Of a stretch of 64,000 nt of DNA, positions 34,836 through 46,753 are shown piece by piece. The stretch comes from Atopsyche davidsoni (taxonomy: Eukaryota; Arthropoda; Insecta; Trichoptera; Hydrobiosidae): contig JAILWY010000027.1 in the NCBI GenBank assembly GCA_022113835.1, forward strand, positions 3,908,501-3,972,500, given 5' to 3'. The notes under the pieces were generated by a model. That model saw nothing but the letters and a program-made list of their open reading frames with translations. It was not told the origin of the DNA and did no database searches. The position numbers and the translations under genes are program-made. Each line of letters begins with the position of its first letter. Within the stretch, counting starts at the first letter, position 1.

Positions 34836-37800
34836 CAGAACATTGCTTCTATCAATAGAAGCGACAGCTAGGCGGCGCCAAATATCATGTTATCAGGTCA
34901 AACAACTTCTGAAAAAGCTCTTCTGTATTTATTTTACAAAATGTTATACTTTTCTCAAGTCTTCGTACAAACCCAGGACGCATATAAGCTTTGACTGGCC
35001 TAATTATCTGACCAAACTACTCGACAGTTATTGTACTGAGATATATATAAATATATACTATACTGTAAAAAATGTAATAAATAGTTGAAGAACGAGAATT
35101 TTCGCATTAAGATAAAAATAAAATTCCAACCATTATAATGAACTGCTTGGTTGAAATTAATTCAATAAAAACGTGTACATACAATAATAATCAGTGTTGA
35201 AGTAACTAAGTAAACCAAAAATACTTTTATTTTAAAAGTATCTAATTTTCAAGAGTTTTTTTTCACAAAATTTGTAAAAAATATGAACAATTCACTCATT
35301 ACACTCAACCAACAACTTAATATTTTTATTATTATTTAATATTTATATAATATTCATTCATAAAATGTATAAGCGCTATGAGTGAATTCCCCTGCTGTTT
35401 CGCGCACATAATCTTACGGGATATTTCATTTTTCACAATGTACAAAGATTCGCTGTCTGCTTCCGTCTAATATTTTGTTTTTGAGGTTTTTTACAACAAA
35501 CGCAAACAGCGTTAAATAAAAAGTTTATGTGGTTGGAATTTTCACGTCGTGCGTTGGCCGTGTTTTTGTAAATAATTTGTTTTCTCACTTAAGATAAACT
35601 GTCTCGCCTCAGACTTCTTATAAATTCAGGACCGTTTTGGCTCATAATCTGCTCCTTTTATAATTTCAGGAAGGCTTTGGCGTTTGGTAACCTGAATATT
35701 TAATTTTGAGTGTACGGGGTAAAAGGATAAAATAGTTTTTAAAAGAGAGTGCAAAATGTTATATACAGAATTTTTGTTGGTTAATAGCAGTTGGATAACA
35801 AATATTTTAATATGTTTTGAAGATCCGCTGCCAACTCAAGGCTGTCGAAAATGAACCGATCCAATTTATGTACGTCATATATATTCTGTTATTATTGCCT
35901 TTGATAAAAATGCATTTGCGTTGTTTAATAAATCTTTAAATTTTATGTTGAAAAATTTAACACGTTTATATGTTTTATCCTTTATCACACCTTCTGTATG
36001 GAATCTGAGACATTTGGATCTTTTGTGAAATATTTGTCGTTTAGATTCACGGGCTGGTATGTAGTCCCGTCTCCTTTACCTTTGAGTTTCATTTTCACCC
36101 CAGAAGGTAATACCTTTTCCGGCAGCACCGGAAGTGACGGTGGTTTCAGTCTACGACGATTAAAAATACTTCATTGAAATCAATACGTGGAGACGTTCTA
36201 TACAAGTCTCTCGTATGAACAACCCAAAAATTAAAATATGCGATTTTTAAATTTAACATTGAATATATGGTATATATAATTTTCTAGAAGTTTCAACATT
36301 TTCTTTTCAAAAATATAGACTTCAGTTCAGTGCAGCATATTGTCTTTCTTACTCATTCTACAAAAGTGTGATTATACTTGTATACCCTCCGTTCTAATAA
36401 TATTTAAGCTAGGATATCTTCCGACCATGAAATAAAGATAAGAGAATGAATTTGTTGTACGCACGAATTATACCATCTTGATATCTTGTAGTTGAGTAAA
36501 AGCTACGAGAATAACAAATATCAAAGATTTCTCAAAGTTCAATATAAATCGACAAACGCATGGTCTTCCGGTTGTAGAGCTTTTCTGTCTGCCAGTCATA
36601 TATTATATCCTGCTACCTTCTTTCATGGCAAAGAGATACCTCTTCTTTTAGGTCAATAAAAATGTGTTCACCTCACCTCACCTTTCAAAGACTTCATGGT
36701 AAACGCTACTACTATAGTAGAAAAGCAGCGTTTATTTTTCTAGAATGCTAGATATAAAATTTCAGAACTGTACATTGCATTTCAATGTGGATTGTATGTG
36801 CTTAACTAACTTTGATAGTAAAAAAAATATTTTATGCCGTTTTTACTCAATAATAGGTTTTGTTATTTGTCATGATTTTATTACTGAAGCACGTGGGTGA
36901 TACAAAAACATCTCAAAAATCAGCTTCCGTCTTGGTCCCAAATATCCTGAAATGCCCGCAAACAATCCGGAAACACTTCCAAACTCTATCACTCGGGCGA
37001 CCCTGTTCTCGCTTTCAGAGCCAATTTCACTTCCGCTTTGGTGTCATAACTGAAATAGCACCTGAAACCGGTCACTTCATATCCACGTTATCTGCCGCAC
37101 CCCCAATCCGATACCCAAGGGTGAATGACTGCAGAGTTTTTAAAAGTTTACGTATTTTCATTGGGCGTACACATGCTTTTTGAAAACTACTAAGGCTTAA
37201 AAATTGGTTTATATATTTATTATCATTAGATGAATAAATTTATTTTCATTGCAAGGTTTTTCAGGATATTTAGTTATTTTATTAGTTTTAAAAGGGTTTG
37301 CTTTCTAATTTGTTATCCAAACATATAAATTTACGTTTTTTTTATTATTAAAGGTTTGTTTAAAATAAATCAGTCTTTGGGCAATTTTTAATAATTTCAT
37401 CAAACTTTATATGCTGTCAATAGCAATAAAACGTTACTTTACTTTTAAAAAAGTATTAAGTTTCTTTTTATAGTGATTTTTTGAACATATAAACTTCTAT
37501 ACAAAAAAAATATATTGACATATGCTAGCCGTATAAGTTTTAAAAAATTCATCATTGAATGACGACGAATGCCGGAAATAATATGTGAAATTTCATAGAA
37601 TGCATAAAGTTTTGGGTTACAGAAGTTTTTAGTTTTCTCTCCAGCATAAAATTTTCCTTATTTATATCTACTTCATTTTGGGAAACTCTAGTGTTAGGCA
37701 TTCGCGTCAGGTTCTAGGCCGGCAAACGAAGTTCCCCCGAGGCTATGTTTTATATAGTGATTTGGAAATTCACAATTCGCCGGAAAAACTAACTTTTTCG

Positions 37801-39704
37801 CACAGAACGTTTCCCGATATGACGGGAGGTAAATGAAAAAGATACACGAAAAGTTATTTTCGCATCATTAGTGATGCTTTCTGGGTTGATTTTCAGAATA
37901 ATTGAAAAAAATTTAGGTGTTTTATTGCAAATCTATGTAAATAAGCTCGTTCGTAAAAAACATTACTATTTTTTTTCAGGATAATAATTTTAAATTGACT
38001 TTTGATTAATTTAAAATATAAAAGTCACAGTTACAATGATCGTTGTTTCCTTTTTTTCATATATTTAGTATTTTTTTAAATTTTATTGTTGCATAAACTT
38101 ATCAAGGTTTTTTATAATTACAATCAAAACTTTTAATATATGCTGTGTTTTGATATTTTGAGACATACTTAAATTTATGATATCCCAATATAGTTCCTTT
38201 ATTTTGGGTTTTTATTATCGTTTTGTCAAAGTAAACGCAAAAGAGGACACTATTGGCAGGATACCATTTGGTTGTCAGTTGCAGCGTGTGTAGCCGGCTT
38301 AAGCCTCACAAAAAGATCTATTTTTTCTGGCATATTAAATATAATACGGTTATGGGTTTCAGGGGAAATAATACGGTGTTCTTGTTACATTATCATTAAT
38401 TAATTATAATTCGTAGATACAATTATGGAAACGGCTTATAACCAACTCAATAAATTGACTGGAATAAGACATTATGGCTTATGAGCAAAAACCTTACCAG
38501 AGTTATTACTTAGCGTTCTATTATAAACGCCCAGTATATATAAAAAACCTTAAATGATGAATTGTATTCAAAAGTATGCTTTTAGTTGACATATTTATGT
38601 GAATAAATTAAACATGAATAACCAGAATAAAAGTTTGATTTTGATTTTCAAAGACACTAATTCTAGGTATCATGATGGCTTTAAATCCAAGTATTATTTA
38701 TTAGTGCGAAAGTATTGTTTCTTTAAAAAAAATATTTATTTTCAAAGGTTAGTAATTTTCCGTGACGTTTTATGTACAAAATTACATCTTTATTAATTAT
38801 TTTAGATAGAAAATACTGGGTGAAATTCTTTTATATTCTTTCATTATAAAAATATTTTGTGTCGTTATCACATTTTATACTTTCTAATAAGCTGCTTGAA
38901 AATTCCAATCTACCATGTTGGCAAAACTAATCACGTAATACCAAGATTTTTTTTTATGATATATCAAAAGATAAATAATATTATTTTAGAGTTTTTTTGC
39001 AAACAGCCTCCGCTCTCCAACCGTAAGAAACCATCAGATCGGGGAAGGGGTTTAATTAATGATAAAATTATTTCACAAAGTCCTTAAAGATTGTATTCAG
39101 CGCGAAAGACTTTGCTCTCGCTTCCGGTGTGGGATTTTTCCGCTCTGAAAATTTGAGAAAGCTATTTCATTATTAAATTGGCTATAAGAATCGATGCCGC
39201 CAGACTTTAATAGATTATTTTACCTTTCATGATTTTTTCAATAAAAATACTGAGAACATATATTACTCCTGAAAACAGGTTTTGGATCAAAAAATATCAC
39301 ATTACAATTTCATAATAAAATACATTCATTTTTTTTCGGTACTCATTACTGGTTTTAATTTTTCACACCGCAATTTCTTTTCAGGATTTCTACTTTTAAA
39401 GGCTCAAAGGTCTAAAATAATCTGAATTTGGATTTCTCTACCTAATAAGATAAAACTAAAAAAATAAATCGAATCATATAAAACTGAACGCAATTTGAAC
39501 ACCCGTCCTATGATTAGATTTTACTTACAACTTTAAAATCAAATTCATTTTGATTGGAGATTATAGACATTTTACTGATTTGCATACATCACCATCACAT
39601 AATGACTCAATTTTTATGATCAAAACCATGCTTACTTTGATAATTTCATTCACATTATTTTTAGTAAAATAAAATAGCGAACGTAATTAATAATAAATTA
39701 ATAC

Positions 39705-39734
39705 CAAAAAAAAAACCCAAAAAAAAAAAAAAAG
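39705..39734. repeat. Poly-A run
   Basis: About 28 bases of A interrupted by CCC, between A+T-rich flanks. No retroposon body is recognisable upstream. Confidence 0.8.
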
Positions 39735-40165
39735 ATTATGTATACCTCTTATCAATCCAATTGAGAGATATTTATATTTCATAATATTTTTACAAAAGTG
39801 AAAACAAAACTACACTGCGAAAAACTCAATATTTCCACAGTGTAATATTACCATCAATATTGTTCATGTTGCCGAAATCGCAAGTACTATGAGGGGATTA
39901 TTTTTTTATTGGTCACTTTGGTATATTCCGAACACGCGATTATTGGAGACGCCGGCTGTGCAATCCGTGACCAGCCTTTCCGAGCAACCACCCTATCGAT
40001 GGTCATATAATGATTTCGTCTAATATAAGACAGATTATCACAAATGCGACAAATCAAAACAATCCATTAACTGTATTTTTTCATAATTCTTTACCGTGAG
40101 AATCTCATTCCGAGTTCTATTCTAACCGGTCACTACTAATTTATGCAGTCAGACTCTAGTCTATA

Positions 40166-40700
40166 TTAACACACTTCAGTGCGGGTACAAAATTGACTAA
40201 TCTGCATTAAGCATTTTTGTTAATAAATTAAATGTTATTGTTACACAATAGCTTATATTATATTTATATTTTAACCAAATTGGCTAAACTGATATGCGAA
40301 GCGGACGAAATTCGCGTAAAATTGCACGTGTGAAATCTAATCTATACACTCTTTGATTTGCAAGTAGGCAAATAAATCGTTTCCTATAAAAAGTTGAACC
40401 ACTTCATATACACTTTGCGGATTACTTGGCATCACAACAACACCACTTTGTCCTAAAAATTGTTCAATAATTGGAGGACTTTCATTCTCTGACCACTCCA
40501 CTTCTTCACTGTCACTTTGCTCAGAATCACTGGACAGTATTGGTAGAAGTAACGTTGACGAGTCTTAAACAAACATTTCGAGCTGTAAACCTAAAGAATT
40601 CACAGTAAACACATTCAAAAACGTATTAATTTGCGCCCCGCCTTCAGGCAGTAGTCCGCGGAACGGGTACTAGTACCCGCCCCGCCTTTAGTGTGTTTAA
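40166..40700 (-). mobile_element. piggyBac-like element with TTAA at both ends
   Basis: TTAA occurs at 40,166-40,169 and 40,697-40,700, the target duplication of piggyBac transposons. The ends are imperfect inverted repeats: left CACACTTCAGTGCGGGTAC, right (complement) ACACACTAAAGGCGGGGCGG. Near the right end there is a 16-bp perfect palindrome CGGGTACTAGTACCCG (40,664-40,679), and a subterminal CCCCGCCTT repeats at 40,636 and 40,680. The interior carries a minus-strand N-terminal piggyBac transposase remnant. The 527-bp length makes it a deletion derivative. Confidence 0.78.
40337..40564 (-). pseudogene. piggyBac (PGBD-like) transposase N-terminal remnant
   Basis: This 76-codon open segment is bounded by stops on the minus strand. 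It begins with an acidic/serine-rich part (SSDSEQSDSEEVEWSENE), then PPIIEQFLGQSGV, PSNPQSVYEVVQLFIGNDLF and AYLQIKECID before TAG. The layout of an acidic N-terminus, then FxGxxG, then a hydrophobic ...LFx..LF.YL segment that normally leads into ETNRYA, is that of piggyBac/PGBD transposases. Those are about 550-600 residues with a DDD catalytic core, and none of that core is present. No ATG begins the open frame. Recognition is by recalled motif order, supported independently by the TTAA flanks and terminal repeats. Confidence 0.7.
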
Positions 40701-42895
40701 GATTTCGTGTCATAAAATCATAATAATGACACGGACCCTTCATATATAAATTGATTACCTAAAAAACTGTTTACGCAATAGGCACGTTTGAAAAAGAACT
40801 CCCAAGGAGAAATCAATCAATCATATTCCATTTCTAATGGGAAATCAATTTATTCATATAAATTAGACAAACTACGCAGGGGGTATTTAATGGTTATATA
40901 AGTCTTAGCATTTAAAGTATCTAGATCTGCCTGCGATGGGAAGCGATGGGGTAGAATAAACTGAGGATAAATGCAAATAGAATAACCAAAATGTCGTCCT
41001 CCTCTGTTTGCACATGGTCGTCCATCTCCGGCACTTTATGCAATGCCCACACTAGGAATATCACATGGATTAGATGTGGGCATTAAAAGCACTAGGAATT
41101 TCCAAAAAAGCTTTGGATTTTCGTATATGGACTCGGCATTTGGATGAATTTTTTTATATAAGAATATTCTTTTTTATTTTTCATTAAGAATTTCATATAA
41201 AAATGCAAATTATTCAAAACGAACTTGCACTAAATATGAAACAGAATTGTTCACTAAAAATAATGCTCGTATAAAACACGTAGTAGATTTATAGATATAG
41301 ATAAGTTACTTGCTTTTTCAAATTCATTAGCATGCTAGGTTTTCATATTCATGCAGAATTTAGTTCAACCATCAAAGTTAATATAAATTACATACTTATA
41401 TTTACCACACTAAGCCGCTTCTCCCAAAACCATTTGGCTCTTAAACGATAATGTATTATCCCAACTAATTTATTGAGTGGGTAGCAAACCTTTTCTATAA
41501 TTGCTTCTATGAACTCTGATTATTAATTAAATATGATGTATCAAAAATAATATTTTTTCTTTCTTTATAGATACAAAGATATTTAGTTTTATATACTTTA
41601 TTTGAGGACGTTGATATGTGGGTCTACACACCAGTAGTGTTCTGAAAAAATGATGATTCGACTATCGTTTTATTAAGGAACGTTTTGTATTAAAAAATAC
41701 TGTTTTTGACCATTAAATTTTATTTTATTTTAGACTTTTTAAACTTCCACAATAGCACTCCCTCATTCTACCCCCGCCGAGTGCTATGTGAGAAAAATGC
41801 AGTTTGATGTGTAAGGCTCTATGCTGGAGAGGATACGTGATCGGGTTGTGTTTCTAAGGATCATGTGAGATTATATTAAACGGTATAAGACGTCACTGAA
41901 AAGGCTCTATCAAAATAATATTTGCAGTTTTTCTGTGAGCTTTTGATTTTAGATTTTAAAATTCAAGTCATGTGTACTTTTAAGTGTTTTTTATTACGAA
42001 TGCTGTTATCAATATTTTAAATAGACTCGAGACGTCAATCTATTGTAGCTTTGAGAAGATTGCTGAAAACAAGATTTAACATAAAATTAATCATGTTAAA
42101 TAATTGTATAGTTTGAATCTACAACTGACAATCTACGTTTGTTCATTATATTATTGTGATATAATAAAATCATCACATAAAAACTATTTTACATTGTTTA
42201 AAGTAATATTTTATTGAAGAAGACAAGCGTCCAGATAAAGTTATATGTCTTAAAGTTCAATATCTATAAAATAATTAATATTGAAGATATTATTCATAGC
42301 TTACATGAATTATTTATATAAAAGTCAATAAACAGGAATTATTCAATACGTTTTAAAAAGGAACTAGTTAGTTTTTTTCATGTATTTAGAAAAAAAAACA
42401 CACTCTCAAGGGAGTTTCTACGTTTGCAGAGAAGCCGATACATCAATCCTACTTTATTAAATGTATTTTTTATCACTTCATGTCCTTGAAAAGTGCTCGT
42501 GAGATTTATTTTATAAAAGAACCAGACATCTTAGCCCTTGTCCGGTTTTTCCCTGGCTTCTATTTCATCTGCTTTTCACCAAAACAAGCTGAAATATAAC
42601 AAATCTCGCGAATACGTCAGCCCGTAAATCAAACACACATTCAAAATGACTAATAACTCAGCTGGAAAAATGAAAGTAAAAAACGTTCAGGAATTTTCCG
42701 AAGAGATTTATTCAGCATCAGGCTGAAACAATGAAACCCTGGCGGCGAATGATAAACCTGCGCGTTTGAAGGAACTATTTCACCACCAAAACTGTAAACA
42801 TGCTTTCTCTGGGCAGTAAAATTAATGCTTAAGAGAATTAAGTTACTGTAAGAAGGTTTAAAAGATGGGATTTTATTAAAAATGCTTACGTCTAT
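40701..42895. other. Non-coding stretch
   Basis: No gene. Complex patches lie at about 40,890-41,110 and 42,480-42,840. At 41,042-41,084 a 10-bp perfect inverted repeat (AATGCCCACA/TGTGGGCATT) brackets a 23-nt loop, and CACTAGGAAT is repeated at 41,050 and 41,090. Confidence 0.4.
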
Positions 42896-43322
42896 TTTTT
42901 GGATTGAACGTCAATCAAGTGCGTATTTATGACCTATTACAGGTTTATATTATTACTAATATGATAAGGCACATAAGTATACACATAGAAGGTGATTAAA
43001 AAAATTCTCAGAAAAATATCATCGTGATTTGTGTGGGATTTGAACCCACATCCCTTGCAGCATTGTACTAACGAACTACATCTATTAATCGAGAATTTCC
43101 TTAGCAATCATACTCTGCATATGAACCAATGTGCCTAGGCCAACCAATATTTAGTGATTTTCGATTAATGCATGTGGTTCGTTAGTACAATGGATAGTAC
43201 ACCGGCCATGTAAGCCTGGGGATGTGAGTTCAAATCCCACACAAATCACGATGATATTTTTCTAAGAATTTCTTTAATCATCTTCTATGTGTGAACTAAT
43301 GTGCCAAATAATATTAGTAAAA
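42896..43322. mobile_element. Head-to-head pair of tRNA-like foldback units
   Basis: Left unit (minus strand): outer tail from 42,900, 3' arm, then a tRNA-like domain (43,077-43,026) lacking the anticodon arm. Centre (43,080-43,175): 5' arm sequence. Right unit (plus strand): a complete 72-nt tRNA-like domain at 43,176-43,247, then the 3' arm ACGATGATATTTTTCTAAGA to ATATTAGTAA at 43,320. The right domain has GGTTCGT/ACAAATC acceptor strands, GTAC/GTAC D-stem, CCGGC-CATGTAA-GCCTG anticodon arm (loop position 33 is A) and GTGAG-TTCAAAT-CCCAC T-arm. The pair forms a ~400-bp imperfect palindrome, and transcription of either strand would yield a tRNA-like cap. Confidence 0.78.
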
Positions 43323-44005
43323 ATGCTTATAATAATTAACTATATCTCAGAAGTTCAGCAGTTTCAAAGCAATAATATTTTTGGTTAATTTATTTTGATT
43401 CGAATAAAAAAATACATATTGTGTTTTTTTATCTTAACTTTTTGATCTTAACTTTTTCATGAATTAATTATATTTTATAGTTTCACTATTCTAATTTTCT
43501 AAAAGACCATATTAAAAACAGCGGAAATAATTTAGTTTTTGTTTAAAAACTCTTTATATTCTGTAAAACGCACTTAAGATAACCTTTCAAGTCTCATATA
43601 GTACGTACAAGAGGCACAGTAATTACTTTTCGTTTTTCACGTTTAACTTTTCAGACAGAGTAGATTGATAGATCTGTCTATGGAGTGTCAGGCCAGCACC
43701 CTGGAGACTCTTTCACCAGGGGAAGTTAGAGTGACTAGAATAATTAAGCCTGCTGCATTACATCCCTCGTGGGGGCATTTATGCGTTAGCCAAGACGGAG
43801 GAATTGGTTTGCATCTCATTGGGCGTGAATTGTAAATTGGGTATAAGGCCTATCAAACAGGAAGACGGCGCTCACTAAGAAGTAACTTTTGCTATGTAAA
43901 CTGAAAAATCGAGACAATCTCGCAAAATTCATGAAACCTGCTTTTACTTATACTAAACAGTTTCATATTAAACTTCAACTGAATTTTTTTATAAATACGC
44001 AATAA
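43323..44005. other. Non-coding stretch with a complex island
   Basis: Positions about 43,670-43,880 form a G+C-richer, complex island without a recognisable ORF. The rest is A+T-rich. Confidence 0.4.
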
Positions 44006-44250
44006 TATTTTTGAATAAAATACTTGAGTGATTTTCAGAGTGAGATTTTATATAATAATAAGCAATTAGGTAAACAATTGTTAGAGGGAGAGGCTGTTGG
44101 AAAGAGAGAGGGTGATTGCCAGGTGGTAAGGGCTAATGTGATTTTAATGTACCTGACAAGTGGAGGATTCTATATAATGTATAATGTCTGTTTGATAATG
44201 CCAACGTGAAAGGTTAGCGAAACCGGTGACAAATAAAAACGAAGTACTCT
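44006..44250 (+). mobile_element. Small element with terminal repeat and decayed hammerhead ribozyme
   Basis: The left side (AATAAAATACTTGAGTGATT, about 44,016-44,035) matches the terminal repeat of the element at 46,588. Downstream at 44,192-44,228 is a hammerhead-type core: TTGATAA for CTGATGA, stem II GCCAAC/GTTAGC (one C/A mismatch) around GTGAAAG, GAAA, then CCGGTG. The base before the expected scissile bond is G, which hammerhead catalysis does not tolerate, so self-cleavage is not expected. The ORFs crossing it (44,024-44,209 and 44,226-44,477) are incidental. Confidence 0.55.
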
Positions 44251-46587
44251 CTGTCAAGAATATTGAATTTCTTAAATATGCAATAGTTGAAATAAGAAAT
44301 CTAATAAAGTTTTGTTTATCGTATCCTAGTAATATGGCGTTACCAATACTTGCTGGTCTTCTCCGACCTTCGAGTGGTCAATACGCGGGAGTAATGATTG
44401 TTTACGTAGATTTAGCCGCACAGCTGATGCAGATAGAGCTCATGCAGGAAATTGGCATGGACGCGGGGATCTTGTAATTTCCTCGGGCTTGAAGGGGCGA
44501 GACTTCCTGACCGGGTCCCGGGAACAGCGCCTGCACCTCCATAGTACATCTGCTCTTCATTTGAAGATTTCACCAAGTTTAAATCCAAATACATAATCTA
44601 TTTGAACCCATTCGTTTAAATTAACTGCCAAAAAGCAAGTTAGCCGTGAACTTATTTGATTGCAAACTTTTACGCTTTTCAACAGCTTTTTCAGACCTAA
44701 ACTTAAAGAAATATTTGTAGCTAAGATTTTTAGTTTGTGCTTGCTCCAATTGTTATTTTTTTGCACTTTTTGGTTTTGCGCACAATTTAAAAATACCATC
44801 TCTAAGAGTCATGGCGATATTTTTTATATGTGACAAAAATATGAATGCAGATTTCAGTTATGATTTACGTTAAAATTACATCAATTTTATTGTGCCTAAG
44901 CATAAATAGCCAACACTATATTTTTGTAAAGTTAAGTATATCTTCTACGTCTATAGTATAATTTGTGCTACACAGTCTGATTCTCTGAAACTAATTTTAA
45001 GAGCCAGTGCACTACAAATAATCTCATTACTCTGCTTTACCCAGGAATAAGGGATGTTTAAGTGTGCATGCAAGTATTTACATTGTTGGAGAACTACGTC
45101 TTGCGTAATTAGCATCACTAGATCTAATGCAAGCTTAAGAACATAGAATATATAAAGTGGTATAGACAAGATCCTAAGGGTCGATTGCGGTTTACAAGGA
45201 GCCCACGCCAACGTGAAATAAAATAAGGGGTGCACTAAATGCAAATAGAGGTCCATCTAAGCAAACCTGAGTGAATCTTTGCTTTTATCGAGACATCATA
45301 AATACTATGCATGGCATACTAAAATAATGCCTTACACAGATTGAATATATACAACACGTAATAGAAACTTATAAATTACTTATTTGATACTTTATAAAAT
45401 TGTATAATGGTTAAGCGGTCTCAGAGTAAAAGGACAGAGAAACTCTGTTTCAGAAAGTATATATTTTTAATTTTACATTGATTATTGTTTATCAATTTGC
45501 AAAGTGGATATTACGTGTTATTTTAATTGAAAAAATATTTATATTATAAGGTTAAAAGTATTTCAAAATTAAAAAAATATAGATCTAATATTTATTAAGA
45601 CAAATAATCATACTGGCAAAATTATTAATAAATTATTGTCATTACTTTTTGAGGTACTTCTACATTAATAAAATCAAATCAATGTGTATTGTTTATAATA
45701 AAAGAAGTTAAACTTACTTATGCACAAATATTGAAAAATTATTTTCTACACATAGATTTTTTATTTTAACTATTACAAATATTATTTTTTAATTGCATTG
45801 AATATTCAATGTAAACCAAGATACTCTAAAAATAATTATGAATGCCTTCTCAATCGGTTCATCGATCTTTCTGGAAAACCAACCGTCTTTTTACTAGTAT
45901 TTATAAATATATTTACCGGCTGATTCTAGAATAAGTAATACTTAACAAAAAAGGGTTTATTTTAAAAACTTATAGATTTGTTGTTTTGAAATGTTACAAC
46001 TTGATTTGAAAATGATTTACCTCTGTGAAAATACTTGTTTAAAATGTTTCAGTATGGTAAAGTATTTAGTACACGAAATGTAATCAGGTAAACAAAAAGG
46101 TAACACTAATCAAATTCACGTTTGAAACTTCCACACTACCCGCGTTTTCAAACCACTTCTCGACGTGTAGTTATTATTTTCAATTTGAAACCAAATTTCT
46201 AAATTATTAACCGTGAAAATCTCACTTCACTTACGCCACGTTTTCAAAACAAACCTGTATTAAAACATGCGACCATTAAAATTTACAAAGCGTAATTTTT
46301 AAAATAAAAGGGTATAGAATTTAAGTGTTCATGAAAAAAAAATTGACTTCAACGAAACATGCTTTTTGATATGTTTAGGTTTTATTGTTATAAAAATTAT
46401 ATTTACAATTAAATTAATATGCATACATTTCATCACTAAATATTAAATCGTTTCATTAACCATTGTTTCGTAAAAGGAAGATATTTTTTATTTTATTTTT
46501 GTAACATTACTTTGAAATAACAAAACATTATCAAAAGCATACCAAAAAAAAGATATTTTTGACAGAGAATACTTGATGTAATTTATT
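44251..46587. other. Non-coding stretch
   Basis: No gene. Complex G+C-richer islands lie at about 44,300-44,560 and 44,990-45,260; both have incidental ORFs on the minus strand with no recognisable motif. Confidence 0.4.
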
Positions 46588-46753
46588 TTTAATATTTTAA
46601 ATAATAATACTTGAGTGATTTTTGTTTGCGTTTGATATTATCAAAACAGTTTGAAAATGCCAACGTAAAAGGTTGGCGAAACCGGTCACCAATAAAAATC
46701 TATATGTGGAAGTTTCACTCAAGTATTTTACTTATTATTTAAAATATTAAAAT
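46588..46753 (+). mobile_element. ~166-bp inverted-repeat element carrying a hammerhead-type motif
   Basis: The left terminal repeat (46,588-46,620) and right terminal repeat (46,714-46,753) are inverted copies over about 33 bp (AATATTTTAAATAATAA then ACTTGAGTGA). Between them lies a hammerhead-like core: TTGAAAA (46,651-46,657, decayed from CTGATGA), a perfect 6-bp stem II GCCAAC/GTTGGC (46,659-46,664, 46,672-46,677), GAAA (46,678-46,681), a two-base-pair stem III in ACCGGT, and C as the cleavage-site base (46,687). The decayed CTGATGA box makes activity doubtful. The short stem III is the form known from Penelope-like elements. Confidence 0.65.

Larger units (their letters stand above)
33816..40165. 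other. Long non-coding stretch with scattered complex islands
   Basis: No gene or element recognised apart from a (TA)n run. Complex islands lie at about 34,850-35,040, 35,370-35,720, 36,000-36,200, 36,880-37,180, 37,560-37,830, 38,220-38,320, 39,000-39,140 and 39,880-40,010. The 107-codon ORF at 36,860-37,183 has no recognisable domain. Confidence 0.4.

Noticed and set aside
43176..43247. Functional tRNA-Thr(TGU) gene
   Set aside because: The 72-nt domain folds and has TGT at the anticodon position, but position 33 is A instead of U, the acceptor and anticodon stems have mismatches, and it is embedded in a dispersed foldback repeat.
44246..44280. Fragment of the hAT family (resembles 1540-1575)
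   Set aside because: A ~35-bp resemblance around CTGTCAA.AATATTGA is not supported by flanking hAT sequence; likely chance in A+T-rich DNA.
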